Positions 11,001 to 28,179 of a stretch of DNA of 64,000 nt are shown here, one piece after another. This stretch comes from Imbricaverruca yamaguchii (Eukaryota > Arthropoda > Thecostraca > Neoverrucidae): assembly GCA_034440575.1 (NCBI GenBank), contig JAOTOL010001560.1, positions 372,001 through 436,000 on the forward strand. Reading direction: 5' to 3'. Position numbers and translations under genes: made by a program. Numbering within the stretch: the first letter of the stretch is position 1; the number at the start of each line of letters is the position of its first letter. Below the pieces are notes generated by a model. The model was not told the origin of the DNA and ran no database searches. It was given only the letters and a program-made list of their open reading frames with translations.

Positions 11001-12331
11001 GGGGAAATGTGTGCAAAGATAAATCATGCACCTTGAAATATAACTGCATTTAGGGTTCATCAGTGTCAGTGAAGGATCCATAATACCTGTTCCAACCTTA
11101 CTCTGACCCATCTCCTGTTTGCCAGCCAGATGACCACCATAAATCATCCCTGTGGTAAGCAAATAAGACCCAACTGTTTTTCAGCATTTGCTATGATTGC
11201 ATGGTGCAGAGGATGGTGCTAGGGTGTTAAGTGCATACTAGTGGTGTTGTGCCTTGCATCAGCGATTTTCAGGGGTACAAGGTTTTGATTCCTTGTAGTG
11301 CCCACCATCTCTGCCATGGCAAGAAGCATGGCATTGGTTTCAGCCCCACTAAAACAAGGTTAATTGTTGACAAGTGCATAGCTATTTTTGTGTACTCCAC
11401 CTAAAAATTTTGTACTCCACTACCAAGAAAAAAATATGGAGATCCTATTTGTAATTTTTTCTTCTGAAAAATATTTAAGTATTATTGTGCTTTAAGGTGG
11501 TAAAAAGAAAAGTTTTTACATGCATTTGCCTCCATAAGGCAACTAAATAGGTTAAGTTTAGGTAGGTTAGGTTAGTTCAGGTTTTTTATGTTAAAAAATC
11601 TATCAAACATTGTCCAAAAATCACCCAAAAAAAACTCATTTGCACAGAAAACAAGTAGACCACCATTTTAGTCACCTTCATAAGCATAGTATACTGAAGA
11701 AACAAAAAATCCAAAATATTTTTTAAACACCTTATACCATAAATTTCCTGACAAACATCACTTTCTTCATGGAGGTGACATGTGTGCATAACTTTTCTTG
11801 TGGACACCAGGTGCAACAGGTACTGACTAATGTTGTATTAGAAAACTCTGAGAATTCACAAAAACAACTGAGAGCAAAAACTAGGAAGATTTATGGATGT
11901 CCAACAAATTGTTGAGGAGGTGCAGGTACTGATCATTTTAGAAGAAAGCCTTGCACTAACTGAACACAGAGAAAACACATGAGATGCCAGTATATTTGTT
12001 TTCCGAATGGGCAGATAGCTGTGCACTTGGATGCAAGACAAGGAATGTATGGATACAGTCCTGCAAGGATGCATTCAGTTCAGCTTTTGCTTCCAGCTTT
12101 TGACAATTGAGTTGTGATATCAGTTGAACTTTTCATTTGCAGTCTTTGGTAAATCCTTGATGTTCCTCAGGATTAGAATGATGTGATTATGGAAAACTGC
12201 AGTACTTTTACTCACCTTACTCCTTTGCTGTCACCATGCTCCTTACAAAACTTCACCGTAATTCTCTGAAGCTGGCAAACGTATCTCCCGATTCCATTTT
12301 GCAGTGCTGCCTTCACGAATGCTGATTTCAT
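5010..12331 (-). CDS. mRpL43: mitochondrial ribosomal protein L43 (mL43)
   Basis: Four coding exons on the minus strand: 12331-12216 (ATG, donor GTGAGT), 8678-8572 (donor GTAAGT), 6571-6369 (donor GTCAGT) and 5126-5010 (TAG). Phases close throughout, giving 180 aa. The protein is a structural component of the mitochondrial large ribosomal subunit and belongs to the L51/S25/CI-B8 thioredoxin-like domain family. Recognition rests on the animal MRPL43 pattern in order: [17 protein letters not shown] near the N-terminus, then [20 protein letters not shown], then KLEYLNGE (split by intron 2), then [16 protein letters not shown]. The last exon is a charged helix ([13 protein letters not shown]), a poorly conserved tail. 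The 3.5-kb first intron carries SINEs. The third-exon donor GTCAGT is a little weak, but it is the only one that keeps frame into the last exon. The gene is divergent from RPL11, 635 bp away. Confidence 0.93.
5278..5336. repeat. near-perfect inverted repeat (hairpin) in mRpL43 intron 3
   Basis: The left arm (5281-5304) runs ACGTCCGTCTGGGCCATGCG then ACAC. The loop is TTGG. The right arm (5309-5336) is its complement, with one G-T type mismatch and a 4-base bulge near the base. It may be a small foldback element. Confidence 0.7.
6939..6993 (-). mobile_element. ultra-short 55-bp retroposon with 13-bp target-site duplication
   Basis: The insert is flanked by perfect direct repeats TAGGTGGGTGGGT (6926-6938 and 6994-7006). 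Read on the minus strand it is GGGCGC, a 20-base loop, GCGCCC, then an A-rich tail (TTAAACCAAAATAATAAATC). It has no tRNA-like head. Matching inserts are at 13200-13252 and 34479-34532. It lies in mRpL43 intron 2. Confidence 0.75.
7084..7158. repeat. two adjacent hairpins
   Basis: AGTATCTT is paired with AAGATACT (7085-7112). It is followed by a perfect 15-bp inverted repeat, TAAATTTGAACACTC at 7122-7136 and its complement at 7144-7158, with a 7-base loop. No flanking duplications were identified. Confidence 0.6.
7290..7365 (+). repeat. short dispersed repeat with GATGTCGAAA-type motif, copy 3
   Basis: GTTAAAATAATTGCTATTCG, then TTAGGTATGAAATGTCGGAA and CGAG, matches 1660-1745. A partly shared segment (ATACTCCACCCTATGTC, then ATAATGTATCGCTG) follows at 7780-7815. 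It also appears after copy 1 (1965-2000) and at 13830-13860, so the full element may be several hundred bp long. Confidence 0.5.
8917..9061 (-). mobile_element. tRNA-derived SINE with hairpin 3' domain, 15-bp TSD
   Basis: Flanked by perfect duplications CAAAACACAGGGCTG (8902-8916 and 9062-9076). On the minus strand the order is: box A (GAGTAGCCTAGGGGTAAG), box B (GTTCGAGTCTC), the linker CTACTCTTCGCCCGCGACC, the hairpin GCGACGC...GTGTCGT, and the tail AAACCAATAACCAACC. Other copies are at 20540-20757 and 24883-25030. The tRNA head is shortened between the two boxes. It lies in the large first intron of mRpL43. Confidence 0.85.
11190..11340 (+). repeat. tRNA-derived SINE (second family), diverged
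   Basis: Box-A-like GATGGTGCTAGGGTGTTAAG and box-B-like AAGGTTTTGATTCC are about 55 bp apart, followed by the same downstream block as 2040-2135. It is strongly decayed. Confidence 0.45.
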
Positions 12332-12966
12332 AAACAGGTGACGGTGAGACATTCTTGATTATTCGAATTTGTATTTGTAATTATTACTACTCGGTGATGC
12401 TCACCACTCAATTATTTTCACCAATATCACACTATTTCACCGTTCAGGATCACGTCGGCCACTGCAGCTGCCTCCAGTACTGAATGCCATATATGAATGT
12501 ATTTAAGGGTATGTAAGCGCTGAAGACTTTGTCTTAGCACCCAGCTGAAGACCACGGATCCATCATCAACAAATCTATGAGTGTCTTGTGTGCGCTATTT
12601 ATGTGGATAATTTGAACTGCAGTTTTTTGGAAAACATATTTGTTTTTTGTCATAAAAAAAATGAAATGTCTTGATAAATATCTCCATCGTTAGTAAAATC
12701 CACGTTGTTTTCACAATTATGTACGTTATTAGCGCATTACTGTCAATTTCATTGCTTTTTCTCTTGTTAATGGTGATCACCAATGTCCAAAATAACCAGT
12801 TAACTCACGTTTAAGTGATATTCAAATTATTTTTTCCTTGCATTACGCTTTATTCCATATTTAATCTGGAACACTGGACTTGAATAACGCCACATCCAAT
12901 ATTTACACATACAAATTGAAAATAGGCACCTGGCGGTGCCGTTGGGATGTCCCTTTCCTTTTAGCC
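12332..12966. promoter_or_regulatory. divergent promoter region of mRpL43 (-) and RPL11 (+)
   Basis: About 635 bp separates the two start codons, so both 5' UTRs and both promoters must lie here. Both genes encode ribosomal proteins, one mitochondrial and one cytosolic. The RPL11 side ends in a TOP-like pyrimidine tract. No convincing TATA box was seen on either side. The remainder is AT-rich. Confidence 0.6.
12950..12962 (+). promoter_or_regulatory. 5'TOP / TCT-type initiator of RPL11
   Basis: The pyrimidine-only tract TCCCTTTCCTTTT ends 4 bases before the ATG of RPL11. Cytosolic ribosomal protein genes of animals typically start transcription at a C within such a tract, and the mRNA then carries a 5' terminal oligopyrimidine that gives translational control by growth signals. 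The position implies a very short 5' UTR. It was read directly; the function follows from the gene class. Confidence 0.65.
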
Positions 12967-19927
<6,961 letters not shown>

Positions 19928-19948
19928 TCCCTGTGTAGCTCTGACAAA

Positions 19949-19954
19949 AATAAA
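19949..19954 (+). terminator. polyadenylation signal AATAAA of RPL11
   Basis: A canonical hexamer 22 bp after the TGA stop gives a very short 3' UTR, as is common for ribosomal protein genes. TGTGG and GTGTCTGGG-like GU-rich sequence lies downstream. Confidence 0.85.
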
Positions 19955-20525
19955 CACAAAAATGTGGTTGCGTCTGAGCGTGGAGCAGCCACGGCCGCTC
20001 ATGGATCACGGAGGCACGGTGTCTGGGCATCGAGAAACAGGTGCGGCTGATGACCTTTGCTTAGTCGACTGATATTCACTTCCTTCTCAACGGTCGAGGG
20101 CGTAAAGTTCGTACTCGCGATTTTCATGTCATGATATGGCGCGAACACTAATACAGTTCGGTGTCATTGTGAGGAAGGGAGAGCAGGCCATTACTATTTT
20201 TACGAACCCACATTCGCTTTAAAAAAATGTTAGGTTTGTTTTGTAATGTGTCGCGTTTCATGCATGACGTGATACAGTTGGACCTTTGTTGCCCTAAATA
20301 GAAATGCTGTCTGGCGCACATATGACCAGCAACACCAAGTAAGTGCAGCATCAGGCCCACCCGTTCACGAGTATGTACAAATTATTTAGGGGTATGTGTG
20401 TTCATTATTCAGAACCAACTGATGTAGACCTAGGTAGTATGCTCATTTACTCAGATACAGCTTTATTGAAGCATAGGGAACGTGCTAGTACATTATTGGT
20501 ACATTATATGTATCCTTAGGTTCTG
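19955..20525. other. intergenic, nothing recognised
   Basis: No coding sequence, repeat or regulatory motif could be supported between the RPL11 poly(A) signal and the SINE at 20540. Confidence 0.5.
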
Positions 20526-20539
20526 ACACTTCCTACTGA

Positions 20540-20757
20540 GGGGACGAGTAGCCTAGGGGTAAGTAGCTTGTGTCACGATCGAAAGCTTGTGAGTTCTAGT
20601 CTCACCTGTCGCTACTCTTCGCCCGCGACCAATCGGCGCGAGAGATTGGCGACACTACATGACTCAACGGTGGATGTGTCTTAAAACCAATAACCAACCC
20701 ACCAGTAGTCGGCGCGCCCTTAAACCCTTAAATAATCAATCAACAACCAACCAACCA
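20540..20757 (+). mobile_element. full-length tRNA-derived SINE carrying both hairpin modules
   Basis: The duplications ACACTTCCTACTGA (20526-20539) and ACACTTTCTACTGA (20758-20771) differ by one base. Within them are box A (GAGTAGCCTAGGGGTAAG), box B (GAGTTCTAGTCTC), the linker, and the first hairpin domain with the tail AAAACCAATAACCAACC. A second module follows (CAGTAGTCGGCGCGCCCTTA, then AACC...AATAATCAATC) that is the same sequence as the 3' part of the ultra-short retroposons. So one element carries two related 3' modules in tandem. Confidence 0.8.
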
Positions 20758-21120
20758 ACACTTTCTACTGAAATGTCTTCGTGGTAGCGTCGGCGTGAAT
20801 GTATGCGGGATGTTGGTAGCCGGTTTATAGCATAGATATTTGTATTATCGTTGGTATCGTTATCCCGGAATTGGGTACCTCGTAAAACGGATAGTGAGTA
20901 TATATAACTACATAAATGATAAGTGCCGCTATGAGCCACAAGGGCCCTTCCTGGTTGCACTCTGGACACTTCACCAGTTGCCCACCAAATCCCTCCCTGG
21001 AATACTGAAAAGCAAGCCCTCTATTCTTATTATGGTCGTTTATGCTGTTTTTAAAGATGTTAAATGGCTATTGACAAATAAAGATATTGACAAATAGATA
21101 TTGACAATGGTTGCTGGCAG

Positions 21121-21700
21121 CTAGTTCCAGTGTTCTACTACCCTGTTGGTGAAGAAAGACTGTCTTAACCTTGTTCTGCTGTGGTTAGCTTTAATTTTGA
21201 ATTGATGACCTCTAATTGCATCATTTCTGAATTGAAACATTTCCCCAAGATATCCCTTCTCCAAACCATGGAGAAATTTAAAGACCTCGATGAGATCTCT
21301 CAGCCTTCTATATCTAAGTGAAAACATATTCAATTTCTTCAATCTTTCCTCATGTGCCAGATTGCTTATACCATTAACCATTTGTGTAGCCCTCTTTTGT
21401 ACTCTCCAAAAGCCAACAATCTGTCATAGCTGGGAGACCAAGCTTGGATGCAGTATTCCAAACGTGGCCTGGCATGCACAGTGAAGCTTCGTGATGACTT
21501 CTTCACTTCTGTACGATACATTCCTACTTATTGCCCCAAGCATTCTCAGCGCCTTCTTCCTGGTTTCCTTCATCTGCTCTGATGCCCCCAATTTCGTGCT
21601 TAGAATAACGCCTATATCCTTCTGTTGAGTCACTGATAGTACATGTCCACCCATCAAGTATGGGGCCTTCATATGCTGCTTACCTGCATGCATGATTCAG
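21121..21700 (-). pseudogene. LINE (non-LTR retrotransposon) reverse-transcriptase fragment
   Basis: Two minus-strand frames, 21693-21424 and 21381-21121, together give the 3' part of a CR1/jockey-like reverse-transcriptase ORF. The first holds KDIGVILSTKL, and the second FSLRYRRLRDLIEVFKFLHG and RGHQFKIKANHSRTRLRQ. The frames are offset, with a shift between 21380 and 21425, so it is dead. The upstream half of the ORF is absent. Confidence 0.8.
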
Positions 21701-21892
21701 TATACAACAACAGCTAGCGATAGTTCGGCTGTGTGGGCGAAGCGGGGCATCTCCGGCAGGTAGGCATATCAATCTATGAACACTCGAATGTGTATATCTG
21801 TGTGTGTGTGTGTAAGGGGGGCTAGCCATATGAACGCAGTTGTCTCAAAACTGGGTTTTAGGATGAAAATATTTTAGGCCGCATTATTCCCG

Positions 21893-21950
21893 TGACGATT
21901 TCGACATCGTGCTGTACTCGTTTCGACATCCTAAACCTAACGAAAGTTCA
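21893..21950 (-). repeat. short dispersed repeat with GATGTCGAAA, copy 4
   Basis: On the minus strand: TTTCGTTAGGTTTAGGATGT, CGAAACGAG, TACAGCACGATGTCGAAAT. It matches copies at 1660, 2350 and 7290. Confidence 0.55.
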
Positions 21951-22424
21951 ATAGTTTCAACGCTTCCTCCCCTTGCTTGAGACCCTCGAGTGCGGCACTC
22001 GCGTGTTGACGCACCCCGCGTGCTTGCCTCGGCGGTGGGTGGGTGGGCTGTCGTATGCTGCCGCCGCCGCGTATGGTGGCGCTTTGGTATTGGTACCCGA
22101 GGTGGCGCTACCGTCTGGCGGCACGTCACCGGCAGCGAAGTCTGGACAGAACGTTTGCGACCCACGCCTGTAGCTGCGGCGGATGTCGCAATTAGTGTTA
22201 TTGTGACCGGGGGCGGAACAGTATCGCAAGTGCGATCGTGAATTAAAGACCAGGATTTGTGGTGTTTCAAATTGTTTTTCAATGTTGTCGACTCACTTGT
22301 AACCTTTACCAAGCCAGCAGCCCAATTGAGCCTCTTGGAATCTTCATGAGATAACGTGTCATACCTTATCATCCTGAACAGTAATATGTATAGCATTGTA
22401 AGATGTTTCCAGTGGCGTGCCTAG

Positions 22425-22985
22425 GATTCATCCTGAGGTGGGGTGGGGGCACACTGATTTGGAGGGTCTACCCCCCACTTAACGGACGCACTGCTTGGGG
22501 TGAGGAATCTGTCCGCTCCTCCAGTCTTTCGTCGATAGCCCCCGATTTTACTGTTGGTATACACCGTTTGCGTGTACCTGCTTAGAAATGTCCGGTGCAT
22601 CATGTACGGGCGTAAAATGAACAAGGCAGTCGACGTTCCCTAAGACACGAATCTGCCACCGGATCATCATGTAATACAACAAAGACTAAAATCGGCAGAA
22701 ATGTTTGGCGATTTAGTATTGATACCCAGGGTGCCAAGTCAATATTTGTCGTAATTTTCGCATCGCCACACTGCAAAGAACGCTGCTAATGCGCTTCCCG
22801 TATGTCGGCAAACTTGAAGTGTGCTTAGCAATACTAACGATTTGTTAAATGCATATTGTTCCAAGGTCATGTTAGGTCACCGAGTTCAAGTTCATGAGAG
22901 GTCAATGGAACCAAACCAAACTTGATCAACTGGAAGGTTGTCATAAACGCGAACGTCCGTCATACGATTCATGCCAATCTGTACG
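22425..22985 (+). repeat. unclassified repeat with AGGTCA motifs, copy 1
   Basis: Shares blocks in the same order with 30085-30430 and 30431-30925: a TTTACTG...TATACACC-TTTG block, GTACCTGCTTAGAAATG, GCGCTTCCCGTATGTCGGCA, then GGTCATGTTAGGTCACCGAG, and finally an AACTGGAAGGTTGTC block. No frame is conserved. Confidence 0.65.
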
Positions 22986-24010
22986 TTACTTCCTGCACAT
23001 CTTGAAAGCCGCTATTGGTCCCCGTGCGATTTTTATGCTTATTTGAGCCCTTCGCCACCACTTTTTGTGAGTCCCGACGAAAATTTGTCTTGCCCCGATA
23101 CACATTTTTGGGACTACCGACAGCAATTTTTGGGCCTGAGCGCGATATTTGGTGGGGGGTCTTCGCCGCCAGTTCGCGGGGCTTAGCTGGGCCCGGCGTG
23201 AGTTTTCTTGTGCCCGCTTTATTTTTGGATCACCCACACGAGTTCTGGATGACCCAGTTGTTTTTGTGCACCTCTGCGTAATAGGAAGCCTTTCGTTTTT
23301 TTTGCAGTACCCGTGTTGAATTTTTCAGTGTTTGGAGGTCGATTCAATGGGGTGTAGCTATTTTTTTGGGTTGACTTATATGCTTGTTAGACCCCTGCAC
23401 GATATTTTGAGCCCCGGCACGATTCTTCGGGCTCTCGGTGCAGTTTTTCGGTGCCTCGATACGTTTCTTTGCGGAGGCCGAACACGTTTTTTCTGGCCTG
23501 ATGCGATTTTGGTTGCAGCAGAGTGGCATTCCGGCTAGGAGTTGATTTTTGGAGAGCAAGCTGAGTTTTTTTGGGGGGCTCCGGTGCTACCTTTTGAGGC
23601 CCCAGTATCATTATCAAGGGCTTGGACATGACTTGCGTCTTAGTTCGATTCTGTTGGTCCCCGGCGTCATTTGGTGTGGTCCCCATCGCAAATTTTCGCA
23701 ACCTTGACAAGTTTTTTTTTTTTGGTGGGGGCCAAAATATTTGTGAGCTTTTTGGTCCGATTATTGGGCCCCAGGATGCCTTCCCGTGTCCGGATTGTTT
23801 TTTCGTTGCCCGGCTTCATTTTTTCTCGTGTGGTCCTGATGGGACTCTGGCCCCGGTGCGACCTGACAAGCCTCTAGCTTGGTTTTATGGGCCAGGTGCG
23901 ACTTCTTGGTACCCCCAGTCTCGGCGCGATTTTTATGGGCCGGACCTTTTGGGGTCCCGTCGTGATTTGCAGGAACCCCGGCACGACTTATTTGCAGTGC
24001 CAACCTTTGT
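22985..24010 (+). repeat. highly degenerate tandem array, GGCCCCGGCGCGATTTTT-like units
   Basis: A loose unit of about 30 bp recurs through a kilobase: GGCCCC or GTCCCCGG, then GTGCGATTTTT or similar, then TGGGGG or TTGGG. Examples are at 23015, 23140, 23395, 23420, 23500 and 23925. Identity between units is low. Open frames across it are by-products of the unit's composition. Confidence 0.5.
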
Positions 24011-24880
24011 GCCTCCACCACTGACAAGGAAATTACCAGTCGCCACATTCCGGCACCTGACGGCAATTACGGCAAACATCCAATAATACTGTTGCCAAGT
24101 GCCACCAATGTACGGTACCGGTACCCAGAAAAGGTGGTGTTCTATGTGCACGATTCAAACCCACACCGCCGGTGCAACGGCTATTCTACCACCCCCACAA
24201 TTAGCTGCCTTGACCTTTCATTTAGCTTACAATATGGTCAAAATTCCATGTTGACGTCCATGTTCACAACAATTGGGTGCCGGTAGCACAATCATCAGGT
24301 ATGAGTCAAATTTTCAGGGGTCCGACTGAGCCGTCCGACTCGGCTTTGACAACAACTGAGCTGGACACCGGATCCGTACCCAACATTAAAACGGGCTCGA
24401 AAAGCCGGACAGGAAGAACAGATCTCCTTACTCTGAAACGTGTCTGAATCTTCTCACCAGTGGACATATTCCTATATGGATGAACACAACGACTTTCCAG
24501 ACTAACCTACACCCCGGGCATGCCTGAGTATAAAAGGCACCAAATATTTAACTATGCGCGTTTGGTGGTGGAGCTGAGTGGTCTTCCGGTCAATTGTCCA
24601 GCAAGCGCGCCACCGACCACTTCTTTACCAGTACTGACCATACGAGACATGAAAAATCTGCACTTCAGGTCTACTCACCACCATTTCATCCGGTTCTATA
24701 AAATATTCGATGCAATCTTCTTCCGCCTTCGCCTACCAAGTGGTTAGCTATGGATGATTAGCTTGGTTGAAGGCGCGGGAATGATGGTGGTAGTGAGGAG
24801 GAATGGTTGGCGCCAGGGCTCCTCCGAACAGCAACACTTCAGTTACTCGGATTAAGCTGCCAGAAATGTGTCCTGGTTTT
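24011..24880. other. intergenic, nothing recognised
   Basis: No gene or repeat class could be supported. Short CA/GT-balanced sequence; GGTACCGGTACC at 24114-24125 is a small palindrome. Confidence 0.4.
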
Positions 24881-24882
24881 GG

Positions 24883-25030
24883 TTATTAGTTCTACGACAC
24901 TTCGAGCGTTGAGTCATGTAGCGTCGCCAATCGCACGACGGTTGGCCGCGGGTGAAGGGCAGCGACAGGTCAGACTCGAACCCGCAATCTCTCGATTGTG
25001 AGACGGACAATTTACCCCTAGAATCGTGTC
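24883..25030 (-). mobile_element. tRNA-derived SINE with hairpin 3' domain
   Basis: On the minus strand: TTCTAGGGGTAAATTGTCCG, then box B GCGGGTTCGAGTCTGACCTG, linker CGCTGCCCTTCACCCGCGG, hairpin CGACGC...GTGTCG, tail AACTAATAACCAA. The head is longer than in 8917-9061 and closer to a tRNA. No duplication could be read. Confidence 0.75.
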
Positions 25031-25104
25031 TTGCAGCATCGCGGCATGACCTAAAACTGGGGAGATGTTGGACGCTTCGTGTTTGTACGTGCTGTTTTAG
25101 GCCT

Positions 25105-25300
25105 AAGAGCGAGCTGGACAAGGTTGGAAAATGGATCCGAGCCAATCCTGACAAATGGATCCAAAAGGGGTGTGTGCTTGAAAGGATGTTCACAACCGCC
25201 TACCAGCGATCAATCAAACCAGCCACGATCGCGAATGGTTTGTTGAAGTCGGGCATGATCACGCTAGACATGGATCAAATAGGTGAAGATGCTTGTGCCC
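25105..25300 (+). pseudogene. possible Tigger/jerky-like transposase C-terminal fragment
   Basis: The + frame reads WIRANPDKWIQ, then FTTAYQRSIKPATIANGLLK and SGMITLD. This resembles the end of the DDE_1 domain of pogo/Tigger/jerky-type transposases, where an NPG...AY..A.....I..GF..SGI.P.D pattern is usual. No catalytic residues are included. The identification is tentative because the fragment is short. Confidence 0.4.
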
Positions 25301-26595
25301 TGGCACATGTTTCATCCGTGCCCGTTTAGAGCTCTTCTGCGCGCCACAGCTAATGAAGCGATGCAGAACACCGAGCGGCTCTTCAGCTCCGATCCTGACG
25401 TCGACGGTTCCTGCGCAGATGTTGCGTCAGCCGTCGGTGCCCACGCAGTGCCAGACGGAGACGACGCGACGCCCCGCGGCGTCGGCGCCGCACGCGCAGA
25501 TGTTGCGTCACCCTGCGGCGGCGCCAGACTGTGGAGACTGATGTGAGATACACACAGGCTCACGCAAGGACATCCGACACCCGTCGCGTCAAAAGGGCGC
25601 AGACGAGGAGAAGAACCGTCGACAGGAAAGGGATCCTGGCAAAAAGAGTGCTTTTCGAAGCCGCGGACACGCAAGAAGAGCAGCTCACGAAAAGGAGCGC
25701 GCCGACAAAGCATAGAAAAGGCGCCGACACGGCGACGAACGGTCAGAACAAAAACGAAAGACCGTCCGGCAGTCGGGGTGCAATGCATGAGTTGCTGTAC
25801 GGTGTATCGGTGTATCGGAACTCGTGCGAAGACTGGTCCTCCGACTGGGTCTGCGTGCCGTGCGCTGACGCGATCCCGAGCCAGGTTAGCGTCGTATGAG
25901 ATGTGCGTCGTGATTGAGGGTCCGTGGAGAAATTCAGAAACTGTTTTCTTCCTAATGAGGTCGCAAATCGCCCGTGGTACACTACGTGGTGGCGCGCTTT
26001 CTGTTTCCGACATGGTTGTCAGTGTGGATATCACTGACTTCGTGTTTTGGTTATTGCAAATGTGCCTATTTAAAGCAATTGTGTGTGTATGTAGGACGGG
26101 CAGACCTGCTCCACGAGCGCTCGATGCGTCTTGTTCTACATTTTACGCCAAAAATCAACCGAAAACGTATCTCGGTCAAGATCAGTAGCGAGTCATGTAC
26201 AACATTCATCAGGCTGTTTTGCTGAGTTTTACTGATGTTAAAGCTTTGACACAACACCCATCTCGGGTATGTTCATCTTCACGTCCTATACCATCGTCTG
26301 GAGGTCAGATCTGGACCCGGCATTTCACCTTAGTGGTCTATTATGAAGTCAGCTTTATGAGAAAAGAAATATTTAGGCCAACATCTAGACAGATAATGAG
26401 GCAATGTTCGGTAAAGTAAGAAAAGAATCAACATGGGACTTTAAAAAAATAGTCGTCAGGTCATTAGAAGGTCACGAGTTAGCATAGCCTTAATTTGATT
26501 TCAGCATGTCAGAACAATTCGCATTGTGTTGGAGAGGTCTTCCTCTTTCAAATGATATAGAAGTTCGGTACGCTAATTGCTTCCATCGAAGCGGA
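25301..26595. other. intergenic, no gene supported
   Basis: Open frames exist on both strands because of local GC content, but none shows domain-like sequence or splice structure. Confidence 0.4.
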
Positions 26596-26599
26596 ATAA

Positions 26600-26790
26600 A
26601 TACCCATATCCGTGTTATCCGTGACGTCGAAACTCCGACGACCTGTAGCTTATGACCCTTGAGACCCAGAAAACTAAGAACCTCATAATCGTAATGTGGG
26701 CTATCATTAACAACTCGACCACATTTTAGCCACGATCAGAAGGATGTGGTGAACATGCCTTGGTGATTTGCCCTGGAATCGCCCACATAG
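26600..26790 (+). repeat. dispersed repeat, copy 2 (pair of 330-560)
   Basis: CTCATAATCGTAATGTGGGC, then a middle segment, GTGATTTGCCCTGGAATCGC and CCACATAG align with 330-560. Confidence 0.5.
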
Positions 26791-27582
26791 CCGAAGCAAC
26801 TCCCGCGCCAAATATCCAGACTTCACGCACACACACATGCTTCATGCCCAATAGTGTGCGCAAACTCAGCTCCTACTAATGTGCATTGGTCACTGATTTT
26901 CACACAGCATAGATTGGTCAAGCCAAACAATGGATTTTTACCTGCATGCCATGAGAGACCCAGATTAAAAAGGTCCTAGATTGCATGCATTGCGTATGAT
27001 GCACATGTCCTTACGCCCAACATTGACAAATTGTTTGCAGCTTTTTTTAAGATGGCCGCGCATTACCCTTCATTAGCGAATTGTAATAGAAACGTAGGAT
27101 GAAGTGATTTTTTTCCCCATTGTAACACCACCGGGCTCTTATTCGTGCGCTGAACCCATGCCGATTTGGGAAATGCACGATCGTTACAATTGATCTCACG
27201 TTGCTCCTTCTCAAATTGACCTGAATGTCTCCCTCTGCCGTAGCTGCCGTTGTTTTTGTGTCGGAGGGCAGAGGGGTGGCTTCCGGGTTGTTTTTGTTGT
27301 TGTTCTGCTGACCCAACTTGGCTCAGTTGTGGTCAAAATTCCGACAGGATGTCACCTCAGGCCCCGCTGGCCTGCGGTCAATTAGCGTTTCGTGGTGCCG
27401 AAGCTTCCCGTAAAACATGTCTATGTATATGCGGTCCAGGGTAAGGCTAACAGACCTGTCAAAACGGTCGTGTTAGATGCGAGCGTGCTTCGCGCGGGTG
27501 ATGACATCAAGGTTTCCTGTGTAATTGGGTTAAGTACACCAACGTGGTCGCTATTCAGTGTTTACCCCTCTGTTCAACATGC

Positions 27583-27680
27583 CGAAACGGGCCGCCTGCG
27601 CCTCCGACACCTCGCCAAACGGGCGCCTGCGCCTCGGACACCTCGCCAAACGGGCGCCTGCGCCTCGGACACCTATGAGG
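27583..27680 (+). repeat. 36-bp tandem repeat, about 2.7 units
   Basis: The unit is GGGCGCCTGCGCCTCGGACA followed by CCTCGCCAAAC, with near-identical copies. It encodes in-frame repeats on both strands, but no gene is supported. Confidence 0.75.
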
Positions 27681-28179
27681 GTTTTGAAGTTCAACAGAAA
27701 CTTACATGCTATCAAATGTGATAGAATAAGGTTATTGTTCACCTTGAACACTATTAGCACGTGTTCCGGGTGCGCTCTTTTTCGCATAGCGCAAACCCCC
27801 CACTCCTTCCCCAGATCTGTCGGGAAATTTGACGACACGTCTTGGAGTACACCCGGCGCACTGCCACCCTGATGGTGTCCTCGACATCCAGAAGTGTTCC
27901 TGGCAGGGGCTCGAGGAACATGTTAACACTACGCGGCAAATCGACTCTCCCTTCCCCAGTGATCTGAACATTTGTACATTTTCGAGGGCCATATCGATTA
28001 AGCTTTCAAAATACTTCATTTTCGTGTATTTTTATCCACCTAACTCCCCCACGCCACTTTCGTGTGTCCATCCACAGTGAGAAAAAAAATGTCAACGGGT
28101 TCCTGGCTTCTGGTGACATCTGGTGCACAATGTTCTCCAGATGACTCCGTAAGAAAACAAATCCAGTGGCAGAAAAGTA

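Noticed and set aside
21957..22229. THAP-like start (YCSAPGHNN) on the minus strand
   Set aside because: Only the first few residues look like THAP; one cysteine is histidine and nothing downstream fits.
25312..26034. 240-codon minus-strand frame
   Set aside because: No domain, no exon signals; explained by local GC-rich composition.
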